A stretch of 64,000 bases of DNA from JAPOVO01 sp026708165. Its GTDB lineage: Bacteria > Chloroflexota > UBA11872 > VXNJ01. The stretch spans positions 2,728,001 to 2,792,000 of the forward strand of contig OZ242360.1 of the NCBI GenBank assembly GCA_965208775.1. Reading direction: 5' to 3'. This document shows, one piece after another, positions 16,109 to 24,637 of this stretch. A program made the translations under genes and the position numbers. Positions within the stretch are counted from its first letter, which is position 1; each line of letters opens with the position of its first letter. The notes under the pieces were generated by a model, which made no database searches, was not told the DNA's origin, and saw only the letters and a list, made by a program, of their open reading frames with translations.

Positions 16109-18211
16109 GTGAAAAGGGGGATGTCGCGAGTGAGTAAACCTCCGACGAATCTGGACAGGCCCCATTTTCCCTTCACAGCCATAGTCGGTCAGACCGCTAT
16201 GAAGCGGGCCTTGATCCTCAACGCAATCAACCCTCGGATCGGCGGGGTGCTGATAAGAGGCAAAAAGGGAACGGCAAAGTCGACCGCTGTTCGCGCGTTG
16301 GCGGCGATACTTCCAGAGGTGACAGTCATAGGTGGGTGCCCTTACAGCTGCCGACCGACAAACCCCCAGTGGATGTGCAAATGGTGCGAGCCCGGGGAGC
16401 GTCAAGGGCGGTCCGCTCAGGAACTAACCCGCCAGGTTCGCATCGTCGAGCTCCCGGTAGCCGCGACAGAGGACCGTTTGGTAGGGACGTTGGACGTCGA
16501 GCATGCGATTAGAACCGGGCATCACAGGTTCGAGCCCGGACTAATTGCAGCTGCCAACCGGGGAATTCTCTATGTGGATGAGGTGAATCTCCTCAATGAC
16601 CACCTTGTTGACGGGCTGCTAGACGCCGCGGCGATGGGGCGCAACTACGTGGAAAGGGAGGGAATCTCGGTCAGCCATGCGGCCGAGTTCATTCTCGTCG
16701 GGACCATGAACCCCGAAGAAGGTGAAATTCGCCCACAGCTGTTGGATCGGTTTGCCTTGGGAGTCGAAGTTGGAAGCACATTTTCGGCCGAGGAGCGGCA
16801 GGAGGTTGTGCGGCGTCGCATCGACTACGAGGCCGACCCCGAGGGCTTCATCACTCAATGGCAAGACTCTGAAACCGATGAGAGAAGCCGCATTTTCCGA
16901 GGCAAGGAACTGTTGAGCAAAGTCAGGGTCTCGCCCGAGATGCTCGAGCTGATGGCACACCTCTGCGCCGAAAGCAAAGTAGATGGACTCCGTGCAGACA
17001 TCGTCATGTACAAGACCGCCAGCACGATTGCCGCGTACGAGAGCCGGCGCGATGTAATTCCCGACGATGTTCGCGAAGCTGCCGAGATGACCTTGCTCCA
17101 CCGGCAGCGGCGGCAGCCGTTCGAACAGAATCACCTCACGACTGACCAACTCGATGCATTGACTGACGATTTTCGGAAGAGGGCCAGGCACCGGGAATCG
17201 TCAAATCGGAATGCCAATTCCGGAGAGGAACAGGACGACGGCGACCCTCATCTAGACGAAATTGGCCGACCGTCCTCTGATCCCGCGGGAGACACTAACA
17301 CCCGGGAAGAGCGCTTTGAGATCGGTGCTCCCGTTACCGTTCCGGGCTATCAAGTCAAGACACCTGATAGCAGGGCCCGAGCGGCGAGCGGGCGCACAGT
17401 CGGCACAGTCAGTGATCGGCCGTCAGGTCGTTACGTTAGCCATAGGGTTCCGCCAGGCAAGAGCTTCGACCTAGCGCTAGACGCCACCCTCCGGGCCGCT
17501 GCTCCCCACCAGACTCAACGCCGTGGCCGCAAGACGTCAAGAGCCGAGCACCGTCCGGCCCTTCAGATCGAATCCGCTGACTTGCGCGAGAAGGTGAGAG
17601 AGACCAAGGCCGGCAGCCTGATCGTTTTCGTCGTGGACGCCAGCGGTTCAATGGCTGCACAACGGCGCATGGTGGCGGTCAAGGGAACCGTTCTTTCACT
17701 TTTGCTAGATGCTTACGAGCGGCGGGATCGAGTCGCGCTGATCACTTTTCGGGGGCAAGCGGCGCAGGTCTTGCTACCTCCGACTGGAAGCGTTGAATTG
17801 GCCCATACACACCTGGCGGAAATGCCCACTGGTGGACGCACTCCCTTGAGCTCCGGGCTTCAGCGGGCGTTAGAGGTGGTTGAGCGGGAATGGGCTAAGG
17901 ATTGTAAAGTTGTCCCTCTCATCGTGCTCTTATCAGACGGCCGAGCCAATGTAGCAATGGGCGGGGATGCACAAACCTCTCAGGCAATGGCCGATCGTGC
18001 AGGGACCGCTCTCCCCGTCTCGGAGGCGATGGCGGTTGCTGGATACATCAAGCAGAGGCGAATCCAGGCTGTGGTCATAGACACGGAGACCCATTATTTA
18101 CGCATGGGCCTGGTCGAGCGCATCGCCGAGGCCATGGATGCTCCCTGCGTCAGGCTGGAGAGTCTAGACGTCCGCTCTCTAACTGAAGCCGTACTCAGTC
18201 AATTGTCTTGA
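16109..18211 (+). CDS. Fused ChlI-ChlD type chelatase subunit (AAA ATPase plus VWA domain) for cobalt insertion
   Basis: The 700-residue product joins two subunits. The N-terminal ChlI/BchI-like AAA domain has Walker A GKKGTAKST (residues 51-59), four cysteines at about 77-93 (GGCPYSCRP and CKWC), Walker B ILYVDEVNLLNDHLVD and LVGTMNPEEGEIRPQLLDRF. A charged Pro/Asp/Arg linker covers about 345-450. The C-terminal ChlD/VWA domain has the MIDAS motif VVDASGSMA at about 510. Such ChlID proteins replace CobS/CobT as partners of CobN in many bacteria and archaea, which fits the cobN here. ATG 16121 and GTG 16130 are possible later starts; 16109 is GTG. Confidence 0.87.
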   Translation: MKRGMSRVSKPPTNLDRPHFPFTAIVGQTAMKRALILNAINPRIGGVLIRGKKGTAKSTAVRALAAILPEVTVIGGCPYSCRPTNPQWMCKWCEPGERQGRSAQELTRQVRIVELPVAATEDRLVGTLDVEHAIRTGHHRFEPGLIAAANRGILYVDEVNLLNDHLVDGLLDAAAMGRNYVEREGISVSHAAEFILVGTMNPEEGEIRPQLLDRFALGVEVGSTFSAEERQEVVRRRIDYEADPEGFITQWQDSETDERSRIFRGKELLSKVRVSPEMLELMAHLCAESKVDGLRADIVMYKTASTIAAYESRRDVIPDDVREAAEMTLLHRQRRQPFEQNHLTTDQLDALTDDFRKRARHRESSNRNANSGEEQDDGDPHLDEIGRPSSDPAGDTNTREERFEIGAPVTVPGYQVKTPDSRARAASGRTVGTVSDRPSGRYVSHRVPPGKSFDLALDATLRAAAPHQTQRRGRKTSRAEHRPALQIESADLREKVRETKAGSLIVFVVDASGSMAAQRRMVAVKGTVLSLLLDAYERRDRVALITFRGQAAQVLLPPTGSVELAHTHLAEMPTGGRTPLSSGLQRALEVVEREWAKDCKVVPLIVLLSDGRANVAMGGDAQTSQAMADRAGTALPVSEAMAVAGYIKQRRIQAVVIDTETHYLRMGLVERIAEAMDAPCVRLESLDVRSLTEAVLSQLS

Positions 18212-18799
18212 CCTGTGCAATCCACAATCAGTTGCAACATCGGCAAGCCTTAGTCAAAGACATCCACGTGGTGTCAATTAGTCGCGTCCAAGGCCGCGGA
18301 TTGCCATCGCACTCAACGGGATCGATGCTATCGAGTTTCGTATGTAGGTATCGGACTTGCTAGAGGGCTTAGCACGGTGGCCAGAGCCGTCCGGTCAGCG
18401 ATGACGCGGGTCTGAGCTCAGGAAAGCAGACCCGATCCAAGTGCCAATTCCGATGATGGAAAGCACGACTGAGCCTTCCATTCCATACCCCTTTTCTCCC
18501 GCACCGTTTCCCTCAAGCTCAACTCCCGCTCACGAGCGCCAGCGCCCCGTCTCCGTCCGGTTCAATTCGACGCAGATCGGCTCCTCGACCTCGATGTTCA
18601 CTCGATGCTCCAGGCTCCGCATCGAGAGTTCGCGGTGACACTCGGCGCCGGTGGCAAGCACGACTATGGCAATTTAGTGTGGGAGACGGCCGCCCCTGGC
18701 TGTTAGCGTTGGGTTGGTTGATTCGTCGCTCGCGTCGTCGTCCGCTGTTCGGAGAATCCCGGAGCACTTGGCGCCGACCATATCCACGCAGGCACACTG
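18212..18799 (+). other. 590-base gap after the chelatase gene
   Basis: No complete gene is supported. One frame ending in a TAG at 18704-18706 encodes a protein-like tail (QFDADRLLDLDVHSMLQ, then GAGGKHDYGNLVWETA) without a recognisable start. It may be the end of a decayed gene, and I could not name it. Confidence 0.35.
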
Positions 18800-19699
18800 G
18801 TGAAGGGACCTCTAGCAGCCACCTGGGTGATTCCGAAGCCGTTGTCCATTCACCCAATCCAGGTGGACGACGACACAGTCATCACTCTGCGACGCCACGG
18901 GAACCCGGAGGGCCCCAGGCTGGTCCTGAGCCACGGCAACGGCCTCGCCATCGACCTCTACTATCCGTTCTGGTCTCTGCTCAGCCGCGATTTCGACTTG
19001 GTTGTCCACGATCTAAGGAATCATGGTTGGAACAAAACCGGCGCCCAAAAGGACCACGGCGTCGATACCTTTGCACGCGACCACGACCGCATTTTTGGTG
19101 CGATTAGCAGTCTCTATGGCGAGAAACCTACCGTTGGCGTCTTTCACTCCATTTCAGCACTTGCAAGCCTGCATACGCCTTCCAGGGGAGGCAACTATTC
19201 CGCTTTGGTGCTTTTCGCTCCGCCCCTCTGCAACACCGGCCCCAGGTACAGGGAGTTCGAGTCGCGGGCCAGGAGCACAGCCGACATGCTCAGGCGGAGG
19301 ACACAGTGGTTCCGATCCAGGAAAGACCTTGCGGAACTTCATTCCTATTTACCCTATTTCCACCGGTCCGTTCCGGGAGTCTTCGAACTCGTGGCGAGAA
19401 CCACTCTCAAGGAGTCGGAGACCGGCCAAGGTTTCGAGCTCCGATGTCCCTCCGCGTTCGAGGCGCAAATCTGGGATCATGCCTCGAGATATGCGGTATC
19501 AGTCGACTTCGCCACCCTGCGGTGTCCTGTCAAAATCGTATTCTCAGACCCCACCTCGCAGAGCCCGGAGGCCCCGACGTTCGATTTCGGGGACGCGGAC
19601 GTCGACCATGAGTTCGTTCCCGAAACTACACATTTCCTGCAACTCGAAAAGCCGCAGGAGTGTGCGGTGGTCTTGCGGAGGTTTCTCAAGCAGGTGTGA
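18800..19699 (+). CDS. Alpha/beta-hydrolase fold protein
   Basis: The 299-residue product has the alpha/beta-hydrolase order: oxyanion-hole strand LVLSHGNGLAIDLYYPFW at about 41-58, strand DLVVHDLRNHGWN, nucleophile elbow VGVFHSISALAS with the presumed catalytic Ser, late strand VKIVFSDPTS and the catalytic His in ETTHFLQLEKP. The elbow is HSIS rather than the usual GxSxG, so the first glycine is replaced by Phe-His. It is a soluble esterase, lipase or C-C hydrolase of unknown substrate. It starts with GTG at 18800 without a strong ribosome binding site. No operon partner is apparent. Confidence 0.75.
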   Translation: MKGPLAATWVIPKPLSIHPIQVDDDTVITLRRHGNPEGPRLVLSHGNGLAIDLYYPFWSLLSRDFDLVVHDLRNHGWNKTGAQKDHGVDTFARDHDRIFGAISSLYGEKPTVGVFHSISALASLHTPSRGGNYSALVLFAPPLCNTGPRYREFESRARSTADMLRRRTQWFRSRKDLAELHSYLPYFHRSVPGVFELVARTTLKESETGQGFELRCPSAFEAQIWDHASRYAVSVDFATLRCPVKIVFSDPTSQSPEAPTFDFGDADVDHEFVPETTHFLQLEKPQECAVVLRRFLKQV

Positions 19700-20095
19700 A
19701 TCCTGGAGAACCGATTATTCACTTAGGGAGTGTTCAAAAGGCACTTGAGTCAGCTGAGCGGCGCAAATTCAACCCGGTCATGGCTGCGTAGATCCATGAG
19801 CGGTCCGTGTGGCACAGCGAACTAGGTCGCCAGAAGAGGATGTTGGGTCTCGAAAGTGGACGTAGTTTGCAGACCGAATAGTCGCCCTACGTCTGCCTAG
19901 TGCTGATCTGACGCCTACCACGCGGACGACATGAACTGGGGCGCCGGAATCGTGATGGCGTAGCTGTACGTGCACTGCAGCCGGCGGTTGGCTGACAACC
20001 CCGATCCACGACAGGAGACTGAGAAGTCGGGGATATTTTTCCGAGCCTCTATGGGGCCAAGACGCGCCTGAGGTTGTAGCAGATACCCGCACGGG
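19700..20095 (+). other. 400-base gap before the second comM fragment
   Basis: Only random-looking open frames are present. No RNA gene or repeat was recognised. It is probably decayed sequence connected with the comM relic that follows. Confidence 0.35.
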
Positions 20096-20273
20096 TGCTC
20101 TTGTGGACATTTGGGAGACGCGCGCAGAGAGTGCACATGCACGCAATCGCAAATCACGCGTTACCGGAGGCGGATTTCGGGTCCGCTTCCGGATCGAATC
20201 GACGTGCACTTCGAAGTACCGCGAGTGAAGAACGAAGAAATGGCGGGTGTCGCAACGGGGGAGCTATCCAAGC
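20096..20273 (+). pseudogene. comM: Second, shorter comM fragment
   Basis: About 180 bases match the core of the fragment at 6150-6330, with many point differences. The encoded peptide GDARRECTCTQSQITRYRRR and SGPLPDRIDVHFEVPRV is the same ComM segment. Resemblance ends at about 20273, after which the frame continues into unrelated sequence. Both fragments have the same orientation and lie on either side of the cobalamin locus. The divergence shows that this is an old relic and not a recent duplication. Confidence 0.75.
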
Positions 20274-20405
20274 TCAAAGGCGAGCGGAACTCAAGCCTCC
20301 ATACGGCCGCATTGCTTACGGGGCTATTGACCGTCAACGGTCAACTTTTCTTATTGGGACGATCCCGATGGTCGCGAAACCGACATAGTTAGGCGAGCAG
20401 GCCGA

Positions 20406-23363
20406 CTATCGACTAGGAGGCAATGAGGATTCGAGGGTGTATCCCGCCTGACCTTCGCGAACTATGATTGTCTCGTTGGCGGGAATATCTCGGAGAACCA
20501 CCTCTTGTCCGGTCCGAGGCCACCAAATCCTAATTTCCGCGACCTCGGCTAAGTCTGGGCCCAGTCCGAAGTGCTCTGTGAGTTCGCTTTGACCAAGGAA
20601 ATGGCTCCGCACGCCGACCTCACGAATCTGAGACGTCTCACCAAGGCGCGGCGTTACGGAAACCTTGGCTCCGATGCCGCTGCTATTCGAGTTCGTTCCA
20701 ACGAGGCGAATGCGCAGCCACGAATTGGCATTGCCGCCGTCGTTCCTGTAAAGCCGCGGAGCGCTGCCATTGTTGACGACGAATAGATCCAAATCTCCAT
20801 CGCCGTCATAGTCGAACGTGAGAATCCCCTTGCCTGGGTCGAGATGCGGCAAACCGGATTCATTTCCAACCTCGGTCATGGCGCCTGAGCCGTCGTTCAG
20901 CCATAGCCTTGACGGCTCGAATTCCGACGCGGAAGGCTCTGCCGAGTGCGCCATTCCGTTGACCATGGCGAGGTCCAAGTCGCCGTCGTTATCGTAGTCA
21001 AGGAAAACCGCTCCCCAGCCCCAGCCTCCGTCTCGTACTCCCGCCGAGTCGGTGGCGTCGGAAAACAAGCGGTTTCCGTCGTTGCGGTACAGCCGATTGC
21101 CCGTCGTTTCATCCGAGCGGCAGCCAAGACTGATTCTGGCCGACTCGTCCTGAATCAGAATCTTCTCGCAGTTCGCCGCTTGATCCATGATCGAAGTCAC
21201 AAACCAATCGAGATCGCCATCGGCGTCATAGTCTCCGAACGTGGACCCCATGCCATTGCGATCGGTTCCGATTCTGGCCGCCACGGATCCATCGGTAAAC
21301 GTGCCGTCGCGGTTATTCCAGAACAGGCGCGACTGACCGAAGTCTGACGCGATTGCAAGATCGGGCCAACCATCTCCATCAAGGTCGGTAAACGCCGACG
21401 CGAATGCGAAGGGACCCTTCAGTCCGGCACCGTCGGCAAGAGACAGCATCGGGTTGGAATCGGGATCGCCGAGCGCTTGTGACTCGACGTCATCAAGCTG
21501 AACTCCGGCAACAGCAGTGACATCGGTGAAATGTCCTGGAGCCTCAGCTCCGCGGTTTCGCAGAAGGCGAGCATGGGACTGTGCACTCTCGGACATTACC
21601 GAATCCGAGCCCCACTCGGTGACGTGCAGATCAAGCCAGCCGTCACGGTCATAGTCCCCTGTGGCAACGCTATAGCCGATGTGGAGCTCGTCCGTTGCGA
21701 TAGCGGCGCCCCTTTCGGTCCCTTCCTCCGTGAAGCGACCATTTCCATCGTTTATAAATAGATAGAAGCGCGTGTCGGCAATCGTGGTGACGTACAAGTC
21801 CTGGTCGCCGTCGTTGTCGATGTCGGACCACAGCGCGCCATTCGACCTCAGGTCGAATTCGGCCAGTCCAGCCGCCTCGGTTCGGTCCTCAAACTTTCCG
21901 TCGCCTACGTTGCGATAGAGGATGTCGGGGGCATCAAGGCGAGTGACGAACAGATCGACCAGGCCGTCGTTGTCGTAGTCGGCTGCGGCCGCGCCGCCGC
22001 TCATGCGTTCGGGGGCACAGTACTGACCGCGCCCAGCGCTATTGCCGATTCCGCCGTCCAGCAGGCATGAACCGTTCGGCTTGAGGTGGTACTGCACATA
22101 GCTGATTCCGGATGAGGCAGTTACATCCACGAAGTGCGGAAACCGGAGTGGTACGCCAGCCGTCTCCGAGAGCTGACCGGTTTCGAGAGACGCTGCTCGT
22201 CGATTGGCAAGTCCTGGGACATCTCCGAGATCGGCTGAAGGTGACAGCGCCCCGATTCCCAGGATGGCCATGCCGCCAAGCGCTCCAAGCACCCATGTCC
22301 CGATAACCAAAGCAGCTATGCCTCTCCGTGGCAGCACGCGAGCGAGTCCCCAAAACGTTATGGGACCGCCGGCCGCCGCAGTAAACAACAGTGCGGTCGC
22401 CGGGCCTGTGCCCATACCGACCAACAGAAGTGCGGCTACAAGCGGAATTTCAAACATCAGGGGGACGTTTATCAGGACGCCGACCAAGGCGGCGATAACA
22501 ACGCCGAGCAGGTGATCGCCCAGATAAGTCTCGACCAGATTGGGATTCAGCACCTGAATTACGAATCCGCTGGCGATGCCCGCCAAGACCATAACGGGAC
22601 CCAACCTCAGCAGATATCCAAAGCTGGCCATCATCCAGTCTTTGACTCCGGTTGTAAAGACGTCTGCCCAAGTTGGGTATTGAGCCCGCTCAAGACCCTT
22701 CCGCACGGCGCCGTAAACGGGCCGCTTGCGCCGCCGATCTGCTATCAGAGCGACTATGGGGCCCAAGGCGAGCGCGCCGAGCAAACTAAGGGCTATTCGT
22801 GAGCCGGAGATCATTGGGGCGAACACGACCACGACCATGATGAGGGCTGGCAGGTTTAGAGTTGATGACGCCTGAACCGTGCTTATGGTGGCGGAAACGT
22901 CAGCTCCCTTCCGGCGCAAGGCAGACGAAAAGGGAACTATGCAGGCGGAGCAGAGCGTCATTGGCATTCCCATAGCGATCCCCTTGATGGCGGATCGAAA
23001 TCCGGCGCCCCGAACGCCCGGCAAACGTCCTTGGGGGAGAATGAACGTTTCAGTCAGACCCGCGACGAGAAAGGCGAACACCATACCGACCGAAACGATC
23101 TGCAAATAGCTGAGAGAGAAACTCCAGACGCGGCTGAGCAGGGAAGACTCCGGGTTCGCATCGACGCAAAAGCCTTGAAAGCATCTTTGGGTGGGTGAAG
23201 CCGCCGCTGCGAGGTCCGTTTCGACGATGTCGAGCTTTGGCAGCCGATTAAATATCAGAAACAGGGTGAGCAGAGTGACGAACGCCGCCACGCCAAAGAC
23301 CCGTTCTTTGGATAAGGCGCTCCCGAGCCTTAGTTTGTAACCGCCGTAAGTAACCGTGCTCAT
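20406..23363 (-). CDS. ArsP-like permease (PF03773 type) fused to FG-GAP repeats and an ASPIC/UnbV domain
   Basis: This 985-residue protein has two parts. Residues about 25-375 are a polytopic permease with the conserved first-repeat motif LCSACIVPFSSALRRKGADV and a second repeat (INVPLMFEIPLVAALLLVGM, then GGPITFWGLARVLPRRGI). From about 400 on there are seven DxDxDG-type FG-GAP/VCBS calcium-binding motifs (DYDNDGLVDLFV, DIDNDGDQDLYV, DYDRDGWLDLHV and so on). They are followed by an ASPIC/UnbV domain near 890-970 (GVRSHFLGQSELTEHFGLG). The second part normally forms an extracellular beta-propeller. The permease family includes organoarsenical exporters. A real fusion is supported by one uninterrupted frame. 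Function is not known. Confidence 0.85.
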   Translation of the reverse strand: MSTVTYGGYKLRLGSALSKERVFGVAAFVTLLTLFLIFNRLPKLDIVETDLAAAASPTQRCFQGFCVDANPESSLLSRVWSFSLSYLQIVSVGMVFAFLVAGLTETFILPQGRLPGVRGAGFRSAIKGIAMGMPMTLCSACIVPFSSALRRKGADVSATISTVQASSTLNLPALIMVVVVFAPMISGSRIALSLLGALALGPIVALIADRRRKRPVYGAVRKGLERAQYPTWADVFTTGVKDWMMASFGYLLRLGPVMVLAGIASGFVIQVLNPNLVETYLGDHLLGVVIAALVGVLINVPLMFEIPLVAALLLVGMGTGPATALLFTAAAGGPITFWGLARVLPRRGIAALVIGTWVLGALGGMAILGIGALSPSADLGDVPGLANRRAASLETGQLSETAGVPLRFPHFVDVTASSGISYVQYHLKPNGSCLLDGGIGNSAGRGQYCAPERMSGGAAAADYDNDGLVDLFVTRLDAPDILYRNVGDGKFEDRTEAAGLAEFDLRSNGALWSDIDNDGDQDLYVTTIADTRFYLFINDGNGRFTEEGTERGAAIATDELHIGYSVATGDYDRDGWLDLHVTEWGSDSVMSESAQSHARLLRNRGAEAPGHFTDVTAVAGVQLDDVESQALGDPDSNPMLSLADGAGLKGPFAFASAFTDLDGDGWPDLAIASDFGQSRLFWNNRDGTFTDGSVAARIGTDRNGMGSTFGDYDADGDLDWFVTSIMDQAANCEKILIQDESARISLGCRSDETTGNRLYRNDGNRLFSDATDSAGVRDGGWGWGAVFLDYDNDGDLDLAMVNGMAHSAEPSASEFEPSRLWLNDGSGAMTEVGNESGLPHLDPGKGILTFDYDGDGDLDLFVVNNGSAPRLYRNDGGNANSWLRIRLVGTNSNSSGIGAKVSVTPRLGETSQIREVGVRSHFLGQSELTEHFGLGPDLAEVAEIRIWWPRTGQEVVLRDIPANETIIVREGQAGYTLESSLPPSR

Positions 23364-23630
23364 GACCAGCTTGAGTTATCAGCAAAGGCAGCGACGTTTT
23401 CTTGTTTTGGTGCGGAATCCAATACGCCGATCCTTCACAGCAGCCCCGCGTGCGTAGATTATCCATCTAGATCGGCAAGGTCGAGATTGGTCGTACAGGC
23501 GGTACGGGAATACTCGCGGAGTCTGAATGAGGCAATTTGATCCACCCTCGTATATGACGAGTACACGTCGTCGCACAGTTCGGATGAGAATTAGTAGATT
23601 TCTGATCGTGCAAACCGGAAGGAGGCAACC

Positions 23631-24386
23631 GTGGACAACCTGAGAGACCTGAACGTAGTCGTTACGGGCGGCGCCGGAGACATCGGTGCGGCAATGGGAG
23701 CGGAGGTCTGCCGGAGAGGGGCGACGGTGACGCTCTTAGATCGAAAGAGTCCGGACGAGGCATCGGACTGGGTAGACCGAGTATCAGCCAACGGCAAGGC
23801 AGACTATGTGCAGGTCGACGTGACCGATCGATCCAGCGTTGAATCAGTGCTCGCGGCGATTGATCCACTCGACGTTGTCGTCAGCAACGCCGGAATCGTG
23901 ATCCCCGTTCCCTTTCTGGACGTGACCCAGGAGCAATGGCATCAGCATCTTGATATCAATCTGACCGGGTGTTTCAACGTAGGTCAGACGGCTGCGCGAC
24001 TGATGGTGAGCAGGGGGACGCGTGGGAGGATCATCTTTACGGGATCCTGGGTCGGCGACATTCCATGGCCTGAGGACAGCGCCTATTCGGTGTCGAAGGC
24101 GGGAGTCAAAATGCTAGCCAAGTCGATGGCGAGGGAGCTTTCGTCGAAGGGGATTCTCGTGAACGTCGTAGCCCCGGGGATCGTAGATGCGGGTCTGGCC
24201 GCGCAAGTGATGAGAGATGATCCCAGCTTTAGAGCCCAGGCCGAGCGCGTCATACCGCTGGGACAGCTTTCGACGCCCGAGCAAGTCGCCAAAGCCACGG
24301 CATTCCTATGCTCCGAGGACTCCGACCATATGACAGGTTCGGTGCTGCTTGTCGACGGCGGTTGCTCGCTCTTCTATTGGGACTGA
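23631..24386 (+). CDS. Short-chain dehydrogenase/reductase (SDR)
   Basis: The GTG start follows GGAAGGAGGCAACC. The 251-residue protein is a classical SDR with the cofactor motif VVTGGAGDIGAAMG at residues 11-24, VVSNAGIVIP (NAG motif) near 84, the catalytic Ser in IIFTGSWVGD and YSVSKAG (Tyr-x-x-x-Lys) near 150. The GG-C-terminus (VLLVDGGCSLFY) is typical. It oxidises or reduces an alcohol/ketone with NAD(P). It precedes a sugar ABC transporter locus on the same strand and may act on the imported compound. Confidence 0.88.
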   Translation: MDNLRDLNVVVTGGAGDIGAAMGAEVCRRGATVTLLDRKSPDEASDWVDRVSANGKADYVQVDVTDRSSVESVLAAIDPLDVVVSNAGIVIPVPFLDVTQEQWHQHLDINLTGCFNVGQTAARLMVSRGTRGRIIFTGSWVGDIPWPEDSAYSVSKAGVKMLAKSMARELSSKGILVNVVAPGIVDAGLAAQVMRDDPSFRAQAERVIPLGQLSTPEQVAKATAFLCSEDSDHMTGSVLLVDGGCSLFYWD

Positions 24387-24453
24387 ATGGCAAATGGCCG
24401 GTATCTCGACGGCGGCCTCAGAGGGCCGACTGTGGATGCCCCAGGGTCTGGAA

Positions 24454-24482
24454 TTGACAGTACCAGATGATGTACCTATCGT
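24454..24482 (+). promoter_or_regulatory. Sigma-70-like promoter of the sugar ABC transporter operon
   Basis: A perfect TTGACA (24454) and TATCGT (24477) are separated by 17 bases. The element overlaps three GTACC direct repeats (24460, 24472 and 24483), which could be a regulator site. Confidence 0.5.
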
Positions 24483-24637
24483 ACCCAGTTATGACGGATT
24501 GATACTGAGTTTCTAAGCCTCCGTCAGCGACAACCTTGGGTGTCGAGTCTACGCGGCAGTCCGTAGTTGTCGAGAGGGCTTAGGGACGGTTCCCAACGGT
24601 ACCGACGTCCGATGGTTTGTTCTTTAGGGAGGATCGC

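Noticed and set aside
19778..20209. Minus-strand frame of 143 residues
   Set aside because: It overlaps the comM relic on the opposite strand and has no recognisable domain.
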